DNA of 12,421 nt from Nitrospirota bacterium (GTDB lineage Bacteria > Nitrospirota_A > Leptospirillia > Leptospirillales > Leptospirillaceae). Numbering within the stretch: position 1 is the first letter of the stretch; every line of letters begins with the position of its first letter. Positions 6,982 to 12,421 of this stretch are shown piece after piece. The notes below the pieces were generated by a model. The model was not told where the DNA came from, searched no databases, and worked only from the letters and a program-made list of their open reading frames with translations. A program made the translations under genes and the position numbers. The DNA is taken from NCBI GenBank assembly GCA_027415455.1, contig DAIBSV010000050.1, positions 1 through 12,421 of the forward strand, written 5' to 3'.

Positions 6982-7400
6982 CAGTGAAGATCCTCGGAGC
7001 GGATCGAGACGTTCGAGAAGCCCAACGAATTGCAGAGATCCATGACGTCGACCAGCCGCTGGAGCTTCGAGTCCTTGTCCCCACTGACGATCACCTCGTA
7101 CTTCGCCGTCTTGTCCGCAAGAAGGGCGGAGAGATGATCCCTGAGCCCCGCCCGGTTCACGGGGGTGTTCTCGAAGAGGATCTTTCCCTCCTCGGTGATG
7201 GTGATGTTGATCATCTTCGGCTCCTGCTTGAGCGGGTGGGCCGCAGATTTCGGCAGGGCCACGGTCACCCCGTTCAGCTTGATGAGCGACATCGAGATGA
7301 AGATGAAGACCACCATCAGGAAGAACATGATGTCGATCATCGGGATCAGTTCGATCCGCGCCTTCGGGGATTCGTCGTCCCCGTCGCGAAAAAGCCTCAT
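6981..7400 (-). CDS. exbD: ExbD proton-channel subunit of the Ton complex
   Basis: A 139-residue biopolymer transport protein, close to the usual ExbD length. A short cytoplasmic N-terminus leads into one membrane helix (about 22-41, MIDIMFFLMVVFIFISM). Asp23 in LIPMIDIMFF corresponds to the essential proton-carrying Asp25 of E. coli ExbD. The C-terminal periplasmic domain (about 60-135) has the family pattern INITITEEGKILFENTPV and YEVIVSGDKDSKLQRLVDVM. It starts at ATG 7400, with AAGGAG eight bases upstream. It lies between exbB and tonB in the standard order and should form the stator with ExbB, driving TonB. Confidence 0.94.
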   Translation of the reverse strand: MRLFRDGDDESPKARIELIPMIDIMFFLMVVFIFISMSLIKLNGVTVALPKSAAHPLKQEPKMINITITEEGKILFENTPVNRAGLRDHLSALLADKTAKYEVIVSGDKDSKLQRLVDVMDLCNSLGFSNVSIRSEDLH

Positions 7401-7430
7401 GTAAGAATCTCCTTGCTCGTGTCGTCACAC

Positions 7431-7452
7431 GCCGGCCGAATGCCCGGCCGGC
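7431..7452 (-). other. GC-rich intercistronic hairpin between exbB and exbD
   Basis: GCCGGCCG (7431-7438) and CGGCCGGC (7445-7452) form a perfect 8-bp stem with a six-base loop, in the 88-base gap between exbB and exbD. No T-run follows in the direction of transcription, so it is not a strong terminator. An mRNA-stabilising or processing element that sets the high ExbB:ExbD ratio of Ton complexes is a reasonable guess. Confidence 0.45.
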
Positions 7453-7488
7453 AGTCCTGTCCCATTCCTTTTTCTCCCCGAACCCGCG

Positions 7489-8220
7489 TCAGGCCGGAGA
7501 CGAGCTTTTCTCCGCCCGGAAGGCCGTCTGGACCCCTTTGACCACCGCCGCGCCTTGCCGCGAGTCCGCGAGTTCGGGAGATTCCCGGTAGGCGTCGCGG
7601 ATCGGCCGATGGAGAATGGTGATGAGCCGCGCCGCCGACTCGAGGGAGGACTTGATCCCGCTGATCCACTTGTAGAGGAAGTTGTAGAATCCCAGGGAGA
7701 CGATGGCGATGACCAGCCCCGTCGCGGTGGCGATCAGCGCCTCGGCGACCCCTCCCGTGATCTGGGTGGGCTTTCCGAGCCCGGAGATGGACATGACATG
7801 GAAGGAGGCGACGATGCCGATGATCGTTCCCAGAAGACCAAGGAGCGGCGCCATGGTGATGGCGGTGTCCAGGATCCACATCCGCTCCTTGAGCTTCTTT
7901 TCCTCGAGCACCGCCTCCGCCTCGATCAGGTACTCGAGCTTCTCCCCTTCGAGCTCCGACTCCACGAACAGCTTCAGGATCTTGCTGACGATGAAGTTCT
8001 CGGACCGGTAGGATTCCTTGATCATGGAGATCACCGACTTCGGATCGAGCTTCTCCTTGACGTTCTTGCGGAGGACCGCAAGAACCCTTTCTGTCTGGAC
8101 CTTCTCCTGCCTCAGAACGACGAGGCGCTCGATTCCCACGGAAAGCGCCACCGCCGACATGGGCAGAAGGATGTACATGACCGGGCCGCCCTTCATGAGA
8201 TAGGCGAATGCATTCATCAT
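7489..8220 (-). CDS. exbB: ExbB (MotA/TolQ/ExbB) proton-channel subunit
   Basis: A 243-residue inner-membrane protein with three predicted membrane helices (about 13-32, 120-143 and 160-184) and a long cytoplasmic loop between the first two, as in ExbB/TolQ. Family signatures are APLLGLLGTIIGIV in helix 2 and GGVAEALIATATGLVIAI in helix 3, including the polar Thr residues of the proton path. ExbB forms a pentamer around ExbD, and ion flow through it drives TonB. AAGGAG precedes the first ATG by three bases and the second (8217) by six, so the true start may be one residue shorter. It is the first gene of the exbB-exbD-tonB-regulator run. Confidence 0.95.
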   Translation of the reverse strand: MMNAFAYLMKGGPVMYILLPMSAVALSVGIERLVVLRQEKVQTERVLAVLRKNVKEKLDPKSVISMIKESYRSENFIVSKILKLFVESELEGEKLEYLIEAEAVLEEKKLKERMWILDTAITMAPLLGLLGTIIGIVASFHVMSISGLGKPTQITGGVAEALIATATGLVIAIVSLGFYNFLYKWISGIKSSLESAARLITILHRPIRDAYRESPELADSRQGAAVVKGVQTAFRAEKSSSPA

Positions 8221-8237
8221 TTTCTCCTTGGTTGTAG

Positions 8238-8253
8238 GGATGCGACCGCATCC
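8238..8253. promoter_or_regulatory. Near-perfect dyad in the exbB leader
   Basis: GGATGCG-AC-CGCATCC is a 7-bp inverted repeat with a two-base centre, 18 bases upstream of the exbB start and just before its ribosome binding site. The minimal centre favours a protein-binding DNA operator. A 6-bp RNA stem with a four-base loop that limits ribosome access is an alternative. Confidence 0.4.
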
Positions 8254-8275
8254 GGTTGAATCTCTTCACGCTGAG

Positions 8276-8341
8276 ATATTCCCATCCCCATTTGAAGATT
8301 CGGTAAATAAGGCGTGGCGAACTCGTGACGGGACGGTAAAT
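8276..8341 (-). promoter_or_regulatory. Candidate exbB operon promoter with two GGTAAAT motifs
   Basis: GGTAAAT occurs at 8302-8308 and again at 8335-8341, offset by 33 bp (three 11-bp steps), in the same orientation as the GGTWAAA pair upstream of the receptor gene. The proximal copy is 20 bp from GAATAT (complement of 8276-8281), a weak -10 that keeps the most conserved A and T. The receptor promoter has the same 20-bp gap. Control by the embedded response regulator is inferred from this shared layout only. Confidence 0.4.
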
Positions 8342-8364
8342 TTTCTGCACCTCTTTCGAAAATC

Positions 8365-8392
8365 TTGCTTTTCATCTTATTCGTGATATCTT
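8365..8392 (+). promoter_or_regulatory. Candidate extended -10 promoter for the 54-aa membrane protein
   Basis: TTGCTT (8365-8370) is separated by 16 bases from TATCTT (8387-8392), which is preceded by TGA in the extended -10 position. Transcription would run rightward, leaving a leader of about 185 bases before the small gene. That leader has an open frame in phase with the gene but no protein-like character. The 365-base gap thus holds divergent promoters and no further gene that I can support. Confidence 0.35.
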
Positions 8393-8585
8393 TACGCCAT
8401 TCGGAATCCAGCCTCCCTGTCGGGGTCGAATTCAGGAAATGCGGACTCCCGTAGCCGGAATCTCGCCATGGCGACGGTTTCGCATGGTCCGCTCCGGGAT
8501 TTTAAAACCCCGTCTGGCGTATCCGGGATTCTGTTCGACATTCACGTTCGGTGGGGGCCGATCCAACCGAAGGAGGGCAACGGAG

Positions 8586-8750
8586 ATGGCAGAAGAAAAC
8601 CCACAAATGGCGACGGGCCCGGCGATCGTCGGCTTGGTCCTGACTGTGGCCGCGGGCCTTTTTTTCATCATTTTTCTCGGACAGGGGGCCGAAAGCGCCA
8701 ACCATATGAAGGGGTGGCTACCGGGCTCGGCGACCCATCTCTGGCCGTAA
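8586..8750 (+). CDS. Small single-span membrane protein (unknown function)
   Basis: A 54-residue protein starting MAEENPQMATGP. One strong hydrophobic helix (about 11-32, ending LFFIIFLGQG) is flanked by an acidic N-terminus and a C-terminus with two His and two Trp residues (NHMKGWLPGSATHLWP). I chose the ATG at 586 bases past 8000 (8586) because AAGGAGGG (8570-8577) precedes it by eight bases; the frame is open further upstream but that part does not look like protein. It is divergent from exbB. I do not recognise a family. A small accessory subunit of a respiratory or transport complex is possible but unsupported. Confidence 0.6.
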   Translation: MAEENPQMATGPAIVGLVLTVAAGLFFIIFLGQGAESANHMKGWLPGSATHLWP

Positions 8751-9043
8751 TCCGTCCCTTTCCAGGCCGCTATTCCTGTCTGCCTTCATCCCTTCCCTCC
8801 GGGTGAATCTGTGGGAAAGGGGAGCGTCATTTTGCCGGGGGGCGGAACTCCGGACGACATCCTTTCGCTCCCCCTCGGAAATTTCTTTTCCTCCGCCTGG
8901 ATGCTTTGTCTCGAATCCCTGTTTTTGTCGTATTCCTGACGCAATTTATCCCGAACAGACAAATCGGCATGGATCCAACCGAAGGAATATCTCCTCGAGA
9001 TCCGAAGGATTGAATTTTTGAGCGAAACGTCTCCGATCATCAT
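8751..9043. other. Region without a supported gene
   Basis: Open frames of 72 and 85 codons overlap on opposite strands here, but neither has a ribosome binding site or recognisable protein character. The stretch contains one 8-bp complementary pair far apart (CCCTTTCC near 8756, GGAAAGGG near 8814) and a second copy of GATCCAACCGAAGGA (8972-8986), which also spans the small gene's ribosome binding site region (8560-8574). I see no terminator with a T-run after the small gene. Confidence 0.4.
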
Positions 9044-9094
9044 GTCGCCTGCGAAACGGCCGAAGGGCCGGACTCCGGAAAGGAGTGGAGCGAC
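9044..9094 (+). other. Possible three-way-junction RNA leader before the nucleotidyltransferase gene
   Basis: Three short perfect stems nest together. P1 is GTCGC (9044-9048) with GCGAC (9090-9094). P2 is CGGCC (9057-9061) with GGCCG (9066-9070), loop GAAG. P3 is ACTCC (9072-9076) with GGAGT (9082-9086), loop GGAAA. The joining strands are CTGCGAAA, G and GGA. The element ends eight bases before the ribosome binding site GGAGGG (9102-9107). It matches none of the riboswitch or ribozyme consensus sequences I could recall, including hammerhead and cyclic-di-GMP. Short stems in GC-rich DNA can arise by chance. Confidence 0.3.
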
Positions 9095-9110
9095 CCAACA
9101 TGGAGGGATC

Positions 9111-9439
9111 GTGACGCGGATGTCCCGGGAAATCAGGGAATTTTGCCCGATCGCGGATGGGAGACTTTATCCGTAAGGAGAAGCCCTCCTTCGTCCTTCT
9201 CTTTGGGTCGGCCGCAAGGGGAACGGCCACCCGCCATTCGGACCTGGATCTTCTCGTCGTCTTGGAGAGCCGGGAGGAGATCCACGAAAGAGCGAAACGC
9301 GTCTGGCCTTATTTTCCGGTGGGGAGGAGAGGTCGACGTCTTCGTCTACACTCCGGAAGAATGGGCGGCAAGGCGAGAGCGTCCCGATAGCTTTACGAGA
9401 AGGATCCTTTCTGAGGGGCTGGTTCTTCTGGGGCTTTAG
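9111..9439 (+). pseudogene. Minimal nucleotidyltransferase (MNT family), frameshifted
   Basis: A frame containing LLFGSAARGTATRHSDLDLL carries the GS...DxD active site of MNT-type nucleotidyltransferases. It is broken before the third catalytic Asp. The ending VDVFVYTPEEWAARRERPDS, with that Asp in VDVF, and the rest to TAG 9439 lie in the next frame. Removing one G from GGGG (9321-9324) rejoins them as PVGGEVDVFVYT. A second extra G in GGG (9159-9161) would link an N-terminal helix (MTRMSREIREFCPIADG) starting at GTG 9111, which has GGAGGG four bases upstream; otherwise translation begins at ATG 9157 with no ribosome binding site. Restored length is about 108 residues, normal for MNT. These proteins usually pair with a HEPN toxin; none is present here. 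Confidence 0.7.
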
Positions 9440-9677
9440 GAAAACATCTTCGGGGCGAAAATCTGGGTGAACAGGCCTCCCACGCTCTGTCCGTCGCAAA
9501 AACGGAACGGGTGGAGTCGGGTCCGGAGGACAGGATCGGGTGGGCCCCGGGCCCCTGCGGCCAACACTTCCGGGCACTTCGAAAAATTCACGGAAAACAG
9601 CGGGCGACACACCACACCTCACGGCATCCCCGCCGGAGTGCCATGGGCGGGAACGGCCGGATTCCGGAAGTCCTGCA

Positions 9678-10931
9678 TCAGGAAGGGTTCTGAGCGCTCC
9701 AGAGAGAGGAGAGGGGGGCGGCGAAGAGCCGCGCTCCGAAAGGAACCACCCGGTCTCCGTCATAGAGGACGAGCCCCAGAGACAACTCCCTCCCGGCAGC
9801 GTCTTCCAGTCTTTTGAGGCCTCGAAAATCCCGGGGCGTGACCGTCGCGGATGCCTTGATCTCGATTCCGGCGATCCTCCCGCCCTCCTCCTCGACAACG
9901 AGATCGACCTCCTCCTGGTCCTTGTCCCGGAAGTGGAAGAGTCCCGCGATGTCCTCTTCCCAGGAGGCCTGTTTGAGAATCTCGGAAACCGCGAAGGTCT
10001 CGAGAAGGGGACCGAAACGGGAGCGATCCCGGAAAATCGACTCCTCCGTCACGCCGGTCAGGTTCGCCCGGAGTCCCGAATCGACCAGATGGAGCTTGGG
10101 GGCTTTGACCAACCGGGATGTCCGGTTGGAATGCCAGGCGGGAAGGCGATGGATAAGAAACAGCCGTTCGAAAACGGACACATAACTCTTTGTGGTCTTC
10201 GCATCCAGTCCGATCTGCCCTCCCCATTGCGTGAAATTCGGGATCTGTCCGGACTGATGCGCCATGAGCCGGAAAAGCGGGAGAAGAAGCTCCCGACGGT
10301 CGAGTCTGGAAATCTCCCGGACATCCCTCAGGAATAGCGCCTCCACATAGTCCCGGACCCACGCGCGCCGTCTCCTGGGATCGGTCCGCCGAAGCATCTC
10401 GGGATACCCGCCGGACAAAACGGTCTTCACGAGCGCCTCCCCGTCGACCGGAAAGACGCAGTCAGGCGGACGACCCGAGAGGATCCGCTTCAGAAATCCC
10501 GGCCTTTCTCCCCGGATTTCCCCTTGGGACAGCGGGAGAAGAGGAACTATTTCCATGCGTCCCGCGAGACTCTCCGAGACGGTCGGAAGGGTCATGATGT
10601 CCGCGGACCCGGTCAGGAGAAACCGTCCGGGACGTCTGTCTTCATCGACGGCCTTCTTGAGAGAAATCAACAGTTCGGGGGCCCGCTGGATCTCGTCAAT
10701 GACCGCAAGGTCGAGTTTCCGGAGGAAGCCGGACGGATCGAAGCGGGCAGATTCCCGGACTGTCTCGTCGTCCAGGGTCAGATAAGGGCGTCTGGGCCCG
10801 GAAAATTGGCGCACAAGCGTCGTTTTTCCAGCTTGCCGGGGTCCTGCGACCAATACGACGGGAGTGTCGTTGAGGGCCGTTTCGATCCTTCGGGAAGCAA
10901 CCCTTGGGACATAGAAGTCTGCAAAGTCCAT
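9678..10931 (-). CDS. AAA_14 / DUF4143-family ATPase
   Basis: A 417-residue protein of the AAA_14-DUF4143 family, widespread in genomic islands and of unsettled role. The Walker A motif is GPRQAGKTT (30-38), Walker B is LAVIDEIQ (75-82), a sensor-like FLLTGSAD is at 104-111, and the family motif SLAGRMEIVPLLPLS is at 121-135. The C-terminal DUF4143 part ends in a PD-(D/E)XK-like block, EEVDLVVEEEGG then IAGIEIKA, with the expected D...E-x-K spacing, so nuclease-like activity is possible. I chose the ATG at 10931 because the family starts about here (YVPR...); upstream in-frame ATGs run through tandem repeats. There is only a weak ribosome binding site (GGA). The C-terminus faces the nucleotidyltransferase pseudogene. 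The gene appears intact. Confidence 0.88.
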   Translation of the reverse strand: MDFADFYVPRVASRRIETALNDTPVVLVAGPRQAGKTTLVRQFSGPRRPYLTLDDETVRESARFDPSGFLRKLDLAVIDEIQRAPELLISLKKAVDEDRRPGRFLLTGSADIMTLPTVSESLAGRMEIVPLLPLSQGEIRGERPGFLKRILSGRPPDCVFPVDGEALVKTVLSGGYPEMLRRTDPRRRRAWVRDYVEALFLRDVREISRLDRRELLLPLFRLMAHQSGQIPNFTQWGGQIGLDAKTTKSYVSVFERLFLIHRLPAWHSNRTSRLVKAPKLHLVDSGLRANLTGVTEESIFRDRSRFGPLLETFAVSEILKQASWEEDIAGLFHFRDKDQEEVDLVVEEEGGRIAGIEIKASATVTPRDFRGLKRLEDAAGRELSLGLVLYDGDRVVPFGARLFAAPLSSLWSAQNPS

Positions 10932-10936
10932 TGCAA

Positions 10937-10993
10937 TCGTCCAATCCGGAATATATTGTCGTCCAATCCGGAATATATTGTCGTCCAATCCGG
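10937..10993. repeat. 22-bp tandem repeat directly upstream of the ATPase start
   Basis: TCGTCCAATCCGG recurs at 10937, 10959 and 10981 with an exact 22-bp period. The nine bases between the first two pairs (AATATATTG) are identical, giving about 2.6 copies. Units contain the palindromic core TCCGGA and the palindrome AATATATT. A 22-bp period is about two helical turns, so bound proteins would stack on one DNA face. The array lies between a good promoter and the ATPase ATG, in the transcribed leader. Confidence 0.95.
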
Positions 10994-11004
10994 ATTTTAA
11001 TGAA

Positions 11005-11033
11005 ATCCTACCATTGAAGATTGCTCCTTTCAA
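11005..11033 (-). promoter_or_regulatory. Candidate sigma70 promoter of the ATPase gene
   Basis: On the complement strand TTGAAA (complement of 11028-11033, 5/6 match) is separated by 17 bases from TAGGAT (complement of 11005-11010, 4/6). Transcription should begin close to 10998, just before the 22-bp repeats, leaving a leader of about 65 bases. The same stretch also holds a strong ribosome-binding-like AAAGGAG (complement of 11024-11030) followed by a five-codon frame MVGFH; promoter and leader-peptide readings compete. Between here and 11235 I see no gene. Confidence 0.5.
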
Positions 11034-11168
11034 TCTCATGTAAATCATGATCTTGAATGATCTTTTCGACGGAGAAAAAACGACGGGGACGGAGAGGGGG
11101 CGGCACGTTGCGTCCGGCCCTTCGGACAATAGCGATCTCGATCGTTTCAGTTTCGGGGGGTATTCTGA

Positions 11169-11191
11169 CGGAACCGGGGATTTCGGCTCCG
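11169..11191 (-). other. Weak hairpin after the outer-membrane protein gene
   Basis: On the leftward transcript CGGAGCCG pairs with CGGUUCCG (8 bp including one G-U) around a seven-base loop, about 45 bases after the stop codon of the outer-membrane protein gene. No U-run follows, so it is at best a poor terminator. Confidence 0.25.
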
Positions 11192-11235
11192 GGACAAGAG
11201 CGGGTGACCTTTTGCCGGCGATCTTTCTGGCCTTC

Positions 11236-12414
11236 TCAGAACGGCGTCGAATGGTACCCCATCTTCTTCAGAAGCCATCCGTAGAAAAAGGTCGTGTAGA
11301 GCACGTAGCGCTGCCCCACGAAGGAGGAATCCGCCCCGTAGGGCTGCTGGTAGGCCACGCTCACCTGGTACCAGTCCGCCTGGTAGTTCATCTCGTAGGA
11401 GAGGTACCCCTCCGTCGCCCCGTAATAGCCGTTGTGGGAGAGATTCACCAGCGTCCGGGACTCCACTGCCGGGGTGAGATGCGCCAGAAAGTCCGGCATC
11501 TTCACGCCCTCGATGTCGTGCAGGTACATCAGGCTGTACTCGATCGCCCCGTCGAACCTGAAGGAATCTCCGTAATCGTTGAGACCTGTAAAGTCAGAAA
11601 GAGGCATGGGCCCATTCCCGAAGGGCACGATCCCGGCGACATCGGTCTGGAAGGCGATGGGCCGGAGCCAAAAAGAGGAGAGGTCTCCCAGCCCCTTGTT
11701 GAAGACAAGGTAGGAGTAAAGCGTAAAGGGGTTCCCCTGGGCGACGGGAGAGCCTCCGACCGGTGTAATGCCCCGCATGATGAAGGTCGTGAAGATCTCG
11801 TGAGGATCATTTTCATAGAGAAGAAGCTTTCCCTGGAGTCCCGCATACTGGAAGCCCGAATATCCCTTTCCCGGAGTCCAGAGATCAATATAATGGGTGT
11901 CGACACGGAGGCTGAAATGATGGGTCAGGCGCTTCTCCAGCATGATCGGCGTGGTGAAGGCGCTTGATCGGCCTGGCATCCCCCCGTAGGCCGGCATGAG
12001 GGTGAGCTGGTTGTCGATATCCCCGTCTTTGACGATCAGGGGCTCGAGAAAGATCCGGTTTCCCGCGTGGGCGATGCCGCTTGCCAGCATCCCGGTCGTC
12101 GTTGAGGGGGCCACCGGCAAGGCCCCCGGATGATCGACGAGCGGATCCCCTAAAGGTGCGGGGGGTGAAGATGAAGGCCCCTGACCGGAATACGGGTCGG
12201 AACTTCCCGGAGTTTGCGGTTCGGGGGCAGAGCCAGCAAGAGGTGAGGAGCCGCCTGCGGCCATGGCAGACGGGGGGACGGACAGAATCAAAAGGCCAAA
12301 AAGAATCATGGACAGACCCGGATGTTTGGTCAAACAGAAAAGACGTATCTTCCCTTTCTTGAAGACAAAAAACAGAGTCGTCAAATGTCGGGTGTTTTCG
12401 AGAAATCTCTTCAT
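11236..12414 (-). CDS. Putative outer-membrane beta-barrel protein
   Basis: A protein of about 392 residues ending in STPF, a terminal Phe as in outer-membrane barrels. A hydrophobic core (MILFGLLILSVPPSAMAA, residues 36-53) looks like a signal peptide. Its n-region is unusually long if Met1 is used, while Met36 (12309) gives a normal signal peptide but lacks a ribosome binding site. A Pro/Ser/Gly-rich linker (54-105) is followed by alternating, aromatic-rich strands, e.g. HHFSLRVDTHYIDLW and YLSYEMNYQADWYQVSVAYQ. The FLEPLIV...MPAYG segment recalls the phenol-degradation MetA-like transporter family (PF13557), but I am not certain. The frame has no stop before the window edge, so the true start could lie outside. 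Confidence 0.7.
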   Translation of the reverse strand: MKRFLENTRHLTTLFFVFKKGKIRLFCLTKHPGLSMILFGLLILSVPPSAMAAGGSSPLAGSAPEPQTPGSSDPYSGQGPSSSPPAPLGDPLVDHPGALPVAPSTTTGMLASGIAHAGNRIFLEPLIVKDGDIDNQLTLMPAYGGMPGRSSAFTTPIMLEKRLTHHFSLRVDTHYIDLWTPGKGYSGFQYAGLQGKLLLYENDPHEIFTTFIMRGITPVGGSPVAQGNPFTLYSYLVFNKGLGDLSSFWLRPIAFQTDVAGIVPFGNGPMPLSDFTGLNDYGDSFRFDGAIEYSLMYLHDIEGVKMPDFLAHLTPAVESRTLVNLSHNGYYGATEGYLSYEMNYQADWYQVSVAYQQPYGADSSFVGQRYVLYTTFFYGWLLKKMGYHSTPF

Positions 12415-12421
12415 GAAGCCA

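Noticed and set aside
8270..8345. Fur box controlling exbB
   Set aside because: I find no stretch close to the GATAATGATAATC-type consensus in this upstream region, or upstream of the receptor.
8786..9043. 85-codon complement-strand frame in the gap after the small membrane gene
   Set aside because: It has no good ribosome binding site, no recognisable motif and no operon context; a competing frame overlaps it.
9044..9094. Hammerhead ribozyme or cyclic-di-GMP riboswitch at the three-way junction
   Set aside because: The junction strands lack the CUGANGA and GAAA core of hammerheads and the conserved core of cyclic-di-GMP switches.
9540..9660. Terminator hairpins (GGGCCCCGGGCCC and CCCGCC...GGCGGG) after the ATPase gene
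   Set aside because: They are GC-rich palindromes without any T-run on either strand, which are common by chance in this composition.
10937..10993. CRISPR array
   Set aside because: The 22-bp units are directly adjacent with no variable spacers, so it is a simple tandem repeat.

Overview
The window is GC-rich DNA from a Gram-negative bacterium: it encodes a TonB-dependent outer-membrane receptor, the ExbB-ExbD-TonB energising complex, a lipoprotein and a second outer-membrane barrel. The mix of genes would suit an acidophilic Nitrospirota such as Leptospirillum, but that is a guess from overall character. Nothing in the sequence proves the taxon, and there is no rRNA, tRNA or phylogenetic marker gene here.

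Left flank (1-1210): the 5' end of an unrecognised leftward gene, then a rightward toxin-antitoxin pair. The ribbon-helix-helix antitoxin is intact, while its PIN-domain toxin is broken by a one-base frameshift. A decayed C-terminal piece of an IS630-type transposase abuts the toxin stop codon in the opposite orientation.

Core (1264-8220, all leftward): exbB, exbD, tonB and an OmpR/PhoB-type response regulator, then a 970-aa TonB-dependent receptor with two extra N-terminal domains and a clear intrinsic terminator, then an Slp-like lipoprotein. exbD and tonB overlap by one base. The response regulator has no histidine kinase in view. Upstream of both the receptor and exbB there are GGTWAAA motifs in the same orientation, spaced in multiples of 11 bp and set 20 bp from a possible -10. 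The simplest reading is that the embedded regulator controls its own operon and the receptor, making a self-contained sense-and-import unit. The substrate cannot be told from sequence.

Right flank (8365-12414): a rightward 54-aa single-span membrane protein, divergent from exbB. Next comes a broken minimal nucleotidyltransferase (MNT) gene, preceded by a possible three-way-junction RNA leader. Then a leftward AAA_14/DUF4143 ATPase whose start is preceded by 2.6 copies of a 22-bp tandem repeat, and finally a leftward outer-membrane beta-barrel protein near the window edge. The decayed genes (PIN, IS630, MNT) all lie in the flanks while the Ton module is intact. This suggests accessory DNA in slow decay around a selected core.
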